Assembly: GCF_040741455.2 (NCBI RefSeq)
Contig: NZ_CP160328.2
Span: 1,863,701 to 1,927,700, forward strand
DNA from: Snodgrassella alvi
GTDB lineage: Bacteria; Pseudomonadota; Gammaproteobacteria; Burkholderiales; Neisseriaceae
DNA length: 64,000 nt
Reading direction: 5' to 3'
Both the position numbers and the translations under genes were made by a program. A model generated the notes under the pieces. The model did not search any database. It was given only the letters and a program-made list of their open reading frames with translations, and was not told where the DNA came from. Positions 59,820-64,000 of this stretch are shown piece by piece. Position 1 is the stretch's first letter; each line of letters starts with the position of its first letter.

Positions 59820-61847
59820 ATGGATGTGATTCAGTATCCCGGTAGTGTATTCAAATTGCACCAGCCGTTTCCACCGGCTGGCGACCAGCCAACGGCAATT
59901 GAGGGATTGCTGGAAGGGCTGGATGATGGTTTATCCAGCCAGACTCTGCTTGGGGTAACCGGCTCAGGTAAAACTTTTACCATGGCTAACGTTATCGCCC
60001 GTAGTGGCCGTCCGGCCATCATCATGGCGCACAACAAAACACTGGCTGCCCAGTTGTACGCAGAGATGCGCGAATTTTTTCCTGAAAACGCCGTTGAATA
60101 TTTCGTCTCTTACTATGATTACTATCAACCGGAAGCCTATGTTCCCAGCCGCGACCTTTTTATCGAAAAAGATTCGGCCATCAATGAACACATCGAACAG
60201 ATGCGCCTGAGCGCCACCAAAAGCCTGATGCAGCGGCAGGATGTTGTGATAGTTGCCACTGTGTCTGCTATTTACGGTATTGGCGACCCCAATGAATACC
60301 ATCAGATGATTCTGCACCTTAAAGAAGGACAGAAAATCGACCAGCGCGACATCATAGCGCGACTGGTAGCGATGCAATATGAACGCGGCGACATCGACTT
60401 TGCGCGTGGCTCTTTCCGCGTACGTGGCGACGTGATTGATATTTATCCGGCCGAAAGCTCCGAGCTGGCACTGCGCGTAAGTCTGTTTGATGATGAAGTT
60501 GACCGCATGCAATTATTCGACCCTGTATCCGGCAGCTTGCAACAGCGTGTCGGCCGCTATACGGTATTCCCCTCCAGCCACTATGTCACCCCCCGTGATA
60601 CGGTACTGCGTGCCTGTGAACACATCAAAGAGGAGCTGGGCGACCGCATTAAATGGTTTACTCACGAGGGGCGGCTGGTTGAAGCCCAGCGCATAGAGCA
60701 GCGTACGCGCTTTGATTTGGAAATGCTCTACGAAATGGGTTTCTGCAAGGGCATTGAAAACTATTCTCGCCATTTTTCCGGCAAACCTGAAGGCGAACCG
60801 CCACCCACTTTGATGGACTATCTTCCTAAAAACGCACTGATGTTTATCGACGAGAGCCATGTCACCGTCAGCCAGATTGGTGGCATGTATAAGGGTGATG
60901 CTTCGCGCAAGCAAAATCTGGTTGATTATGGTTTCCGCTTGCCTTCGGCACGAGACAACCGCCCATTGAAGTTTCACGAATTCGAGCGCGTGATGCCACA
61001 GACTATTTTTGTTTCCGCCACACCGGCGAAATACGAAGAAGAGCACGCAGGGCAGGTGGTCGAACAGGTGGTGCGCCCCACAGGTCTTGTTGACCCAGAA
61101 ATCATCATTCGTCCTGTGGCCACGCAGGTAGATGATTTACTTTCAGAAATCAATATTCGTCGTGAAAAAGGTGAGCGCGTACTCGTAACCACTCTGACTA
61201 AACGCATGGCCGAGCAGCTTACCGATTACTACGCTGAGTTAGGCGTTAAAGTTCGCTATTTGCATAGCGACATTGATACTGTTGAGCGCGTAGAAATCAT
61301 CCGCGACCTGCGACTTGGATTATTCGATGTACTCGTCGGCATCAACCTGCTACGTGAGGGGCTGGATATTCCTGAAGTTTCACTGGTGGCCATACTCGAT
61401 GCCGACAAGGAAGGCTTCCTGCGTAGCCACCGCAGTCTGATTCAGACTATTGGCCGTGCCGCGCGTAACGTCAACGGCAAAGCCATTCTATACGCAGACA
61501 AAATCACCGACTCTATGAAAGCGGCGATAGACGAAACTGAGCGGCGACGTGCCCGCCAGATACAATTCAATACTGAACACGGTATCGTACCGCAGCAGAT
61601 AAAAAAACAGGTGCGTGACCTCATTGATGGTGTGTATCACGACGAAAACGGCGGCAAAGGCCGAGGCCGCAGTAAACTCAAAGTTGGCGAAATCCATACC
61701 GAAGACGATGCGGTTAAAGAGATTGCTAAACTCGAAAAAGCCATGCAGGCAGCCGCCCGTGACTTACAGTTTGAAGAAGCAGCCCAGATACGTGACAAAA
61801 TTCGCGCCATCAAAGAAAACCTGCTCTTCGGCGCCAGTGACACCTGA
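59820..61847 (+). CDS. uvrB: Excinuclease ABC subunit B
   Basis: 675 residues from ATG 59820 ([15 protein letters not shown]); a longer frame from 59778 lacks family similarity. Walker A is [16 protein letters not shown]. The damage-clamping beta-hairpin [21 protein letters not shown] and helicase motifs such as [17 protein letters not shown] follow. The C-terminal UVR motif for UvrC binding is at about 635-670 ([29 protein letters not shown]). It verifies damage in nucleotide excision repair. Confidence 0.98.
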   Translation: MDVIQYPGSVFKLHQPFPPAGDQPTAIEGLLEGLDDGLSSQTLLGVTGSGKTFTMANVIARSGRPAIIMAHNKTLAAQLYAEMREFFPENAVEYFVSYYDYYQPEAYVPSRDLFIEKDSAINEHIEQMRLSATKSLMQRQDVVIVATVSAIYGIGDPNEYHQMILHLKEGQKIDQRDIIARLVAMQYERGDIDFARGSFRVRGDVIDIYPAESSELALRVSLFDDEVDRMQLFDPVSGSLQQRVGRYTVFPSSHYVTPRDTVLRACEHIKEELGDRIKWFTHEGRLVEAQRIEQRTRFDLEMLYEMGFCKGIENYSRHFSGKPEGEPPPTLMDYLPKNALMFIDESHVTVSQIGGMYKGDASRKQNLVDYGFRLPSARDNRPLKFHEFERVMPQTIFVSATPAKYEEEHAGQVVEQVVRPTGLVDPEIIIRPVATQVDDLLSEINIRREKGERVLVTTLTKRMAEQLTDYYAELGVKVRYLHSDIDTVERVEIIRDLRLGLFDVLVGINLLREGLDIPEVSLVAILDADKEGFLRSHRSLIQTIGRAARNVNGKAILYADKITDSMKAAIDETERRRARQIQFNTEHGIVPQQIKKQVRDLIDGVYHDENGGKGRGRSKLKVGEIHTEDDAVKEIAKLEKAMQAAARDLQFEEAAQIRDKIRAIKENLLFGASDT

Positions 61848-62041
61848 ATGACAAATGTTTCCGGTATCGGCCGGTGTATTGCCATCCAATAGTGGTTGGC
61901 GCTGCCCAAAAAATACTAAGCCGGCCGTACTCGGAGCATAAAATTTCCGCCCTTAGCGCCACAGGTATATACTAACCTAGCTATCTCTATACGTGCCGGC
62001 CGCTGCCGCCCAGCACCGGCACACCATACTGGAGCCATACT

Positions 62042-62485
62042 ATGCAGCTCTCGCATCGCCAGCGCTTGCTGGCTCTGGCCAGACTTCCCGCGCTGCTTCT
62101 GCAAACCGCCGCCAGCGTAGTGTGTACCGCAATATTTTGCTCCATCCTCTTCATATGGCGAGTAAGTAGCGAGCTGCCACTGCATCCCGTCAACCTGCTC
62201 AACCACAACGATTTTCGCCTTATCCTAATATTACTCTGCGGCTGCATGCTGTTTGCCTTTCTACCCTCACTTCTGTCTGCCATCCTCAGTAGCTACCTCA
62301 GCCACCACCTGCCACGTCTCATCATCAGTGCCGTAGCCGCCGGCACCGCTTTGTTTACTGCCCTGATACAGAACTGGCTGTTTGTCTGGCCGCTAGACTG
62401 GTTGCCCCTGCTCCTCAATGCACTGGCGGCCGGACTTAGTGCACTATGCTTTGCCAATGTAAAAATACTAGCAAAAAAACATTAG
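62042..62485 (+). CDS. Small membrane protein of unknown function, four helices
   Basis: 147 residues with four hydrophobic helices (about 18-40, 57-85, 93-112, 118-141), a basic N-terminus (MQLSHRQRLLALARLP) and a basic tail (KILAKKH). No family is recognised. It follows uvrB by 194 bases and may be transcribed with it. Codon use is like uvrB, so it is probably native. Confidence 0.7.
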   Translation: MQLSHRQRLLALARLPALLLQTAASVVCTAIFCSILFIWRVSSELPLHPVNLLNHNDFRLILILLCGCMLFAFLPSLLSAILSSYLSHHLPRLIISAVAAGTALFTALIQNWLFVWPLDWLPLLLNALAAGLSALCFANVKILAKKH

Positions 62486-62727
62486 TTATCAGGCTGTAAT
62501 CATCTGCACTCTCGCCATTACAGTCGGCTGTTATCGCAAATCTTCAATATCATCATACACATAATCGGCTCCCGTTCCTAAGCTGGTGTAGCCATCACCT
62601 GCTGTTATCAAAAAATTTCATCGTCATCATAACAATCGTCAAACAGCAAAATAATCAACCAGCTAATCGTTGCAAAACCGGCATAGCCGCGCCAGAACTA
62701 AATTTACTATTGCTGAGGACAAGTAAA

Positions 62728-62758
62728 AGTGCTTAAATTAAGCACTTATTATTGTCAA
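62728..62758. promoter_or_regulatory. Palindrome and -35 box upstream of mqo
   Basis: aagtgctta-aat-taagcactt (62728-62748) is a perfect 9-bp dyad, followed directly by TTGTCA at 62753-62758. The -10 match (cataaa, 62777) is weak. The dyad could be an operator for mqo or a weak terminator of the previous gene. Other parts of 62486-62870 show no gene. Confidence 0.4.
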
Positions 62759-62870
62759 TGATTTAAGTCAAAAACACATAAATCACACCAATAGTGAATA
62801 CTTCTTTGTGCTAACTTCCAGATAAACACTTATCAGAACAACCTGAAGAGAAGAGAGAAGAGTTTGCGTT

Positions 62871-64000
62871 ATGAAAAACACCAAATGCGATAGCTCAGCA
62901 GACGTCGTACTCATTGGCGCCGGCATCATGAGCGCAACACTGGGAACATTTCTCAAGGGGTTACAGCCAGACTGGCAGATAAACATCTACGAACGCCTTG
63001 CCGATGTAGCCGCCGAAAGTTCCGATGCATGGAATAATGCAGGTACCGGCCACTCAGCCCTGTGCGAACTCAACTATACACCTGAGCTAAAAGACGGCAC
63101 AGTTGAAGTATCCAAAGCCATCAAAATCATCGAGCAGTTCGAGCTGTCCAAACAGTTTTGGGCCTCACTTGTTGACGCCGGCATGATTTCTGACCCTAGC
63201 GAATTCATCCGCAGCGTTCCTCACATGAGTCTCGTGCGCGGTGAAAAGGATGTAGATTTCCTACGCAAACGCTACCATGCCCTGCAACAATACCGTCTGT
63301 TTCAGGACATGCTCTACACCGAAGACAAACAACAAATCAGCCAGTGGGTACCCCTTATGATGCAAGGGCGGGACAACAGTGAGCCCGTTGCCGTCACTTG
63401 GTCAGACCTTGGTACCGACGTAAACTATGGCTCTTTAAGCCGCCTCTTAATCAACAACCTTACCGAACACGGTTGTCACCTGCATCTTCAGCACGAAATT
63501 ATTGACCTCCGGCAGGAAAGTGGCCGCTGGTTGCTTGATATCAGAGACCTCTCTACCAATACCCGTCAGCAGATATCTGCTCGTTTTGTATTTATCGGTG
63601 CTGGTGGTGGTTCCTTGCGTTTGCTGCAGAAAAGCCAAATCAATGTCAGCAAGGGCTACGGCGGCTTTCCTGTATCCGGACAATGGCTAGTGTGTAAAAA
63701 CCCTGAAATCGTCCGCCGCCATAATGCCAAAGTCTATGGCAAAGCCTCCGTCGGTGCTCCACCTATGAGTGTGCCACATCTGGATAAACGCGTGATTAAT
63801 GGCGAAGAAGCCTTACTTTTCGGCCCTTTTGCCGGCTTTACCACCAAATTCCTCAAACGTGGTTCCTTCAAAGATCTATTCAAAACCCTCAACTTTGCCA
63901 ATATTCGTCCTATGCTCACCGTTGGCATGCACAACCTCGGCCTCGAACACTATCTCATCCAACAAGTGAGATTAAGCTTTGCCGACCGCATGAAAGAATT
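62871..64000 (+). CDS. mqo: Malate:quinone oxidoreductase, 5' part
   Basis: 376 codons are visible from ATG 62871; the gene runs off the window (usual length near 490-500). The FAD-binding GAGIMS at 16-21, YERLADVAAESSDAWNNAGTGHSALCELNYTP and the later GTDVNYGSL and FIGAGGGSL are diagnostic of Mqo. It is a peripheral membrane flavoprotein that oxidises malate to oxaloacetate and passes electrons to quinone. It can replace NAD-malate dehydrogenase in the TCA cycle. A purine-rich gaagagaagagagaagag precedes the start. Confidence 0.96.
   Translation, partial: MKNTKCDSSADVVLIGAGIMSATLGTFLKGLQPDWQINIYERLADVAAESSDAWNNAGTGHSALCELNYTPELKDGTVEVSKAIKIIEQFELSKQFWASLVDAGMISDPSEFIRSVPHMSLVRGEKDVDFLRKRYHALQQYRLFQDMLYTEDKQQISQWVPLMMQGRDNSEPVAVTWSDLGTDVNYGSLSRLLINNLTEHGCHLHLQHEIIDLRQESGRWLLDIRDLSTNTRQQISARFVFIGAGGGSLRLLQKSQINVSKGYGGFPVSGQWLVCKNPEIVRRHNAKVYGKASVGAPPMSVPHLDKRVINGEEALLFGPFAGFTTKFLKRGSFKDLFKTLNFANIRPMLTVGMHNLGLEHYLIQQVRLSFADRMKE

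Overview
The window looks like chromosomal DNA of a beta-proteobacterium in or near the Neisseriaceae. The evidence is the 16S/23S/5S sequences, the rrn layout (16S, tRNA-Ile(GAT), tRNA-Ala(TGC), 23S, 5S), a short secreted ComEA protein, and an oxidative, organic-acid-centred gene set (malate:quinone oxidoreductase, membrane glucose dehydrogenase, several carboxylate transporters). A gut symbiont such as Snodgrassella would fit, but that is an inference and was not checked against a database. Housekeeping genes are moderately GC-rich. They are interrupted by strikingly AT-rich blocks at about 4.86-9.45, 45.2-48.2, 52.96-54.5 and 56.65-59.8 kb, which hold accessory or decayed genes.

Layout. 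1-4.6 kb: 3' part of an rRNA operon with its terminator. 4.63-4.84 kb: C-terminal remnant of trmL on the minus strand, ending where an AT-rich island begins. 5.0-9.1 kb: a HAD-UbiA fusion protein and a large polytopic membrane protein, probably linked to polyprenyl-phosphate sugar metabolism. 9.45-12 kb: an M20 amidohydrolase with a metabolite:H+ symporter. 12-14.7 kb: tkt and comEA. 14.7-21.5 kb: a LysR regulator diverging from a six-gene catabolic operon (CitMHS transporter, AtuA large and small proteins, AtoD, AtoA, thiolase). 21.6-27.5 kb: GFA and MAPEG proteins, pgk, gcd and a Spy/CpxP-like protein. 27.6-31.8 kb: a copper-type TonB receptor and DUF445 and four-helix membrane proteins. 31.8-38.7 kb: recC-recB without recD. 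38.9-45.2 kb: a roadblock protein, dsbD, folE2, then a sulfur-amino-acid PLP enzyme, a membrane J-domain protein and a ferredoxin-NADP reductase. 45.6-51 kb: an isochorismatase/MerR pair, dciA, a secreted unknown and secA. 51-53 kb: a second ferredoxin-NADP reductase and lysO. 53-54.5 kb: a gene desert. 54.5-56.7 kb: an MFS transporter with a TIM-barrel hydrolase. 57-59.3 kb: a secreted unknown and a broken KAP-type P-loop NTPase. 59.8-64 kb: uvrB, a membrane protein and the start of mqo.

How the genes fit together. Three separate transporter-plus-catabolic-enzyme modules (M20 + MHS; CitMHS + AtuA + AtoDA + thiolase; MFS + amidohydrolase) suggest a bacterium that imports organic acids and amides and feeds acetyl-CoA to a respiratory chain charged by Mqo and Gcd. 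The most interesting candidates are the AtuA/CoA-transferase operon, whose substrate is unknown; the AT-rich HAD-UbiA island beside the broken trmL; the structured leader of the PLP-enzyme gene; the isochorismatase with a conservatively altered catalytic triad; and the desert with its GC-rich islets. No CRISPR array, intact insertion sequence or prophage was seen.
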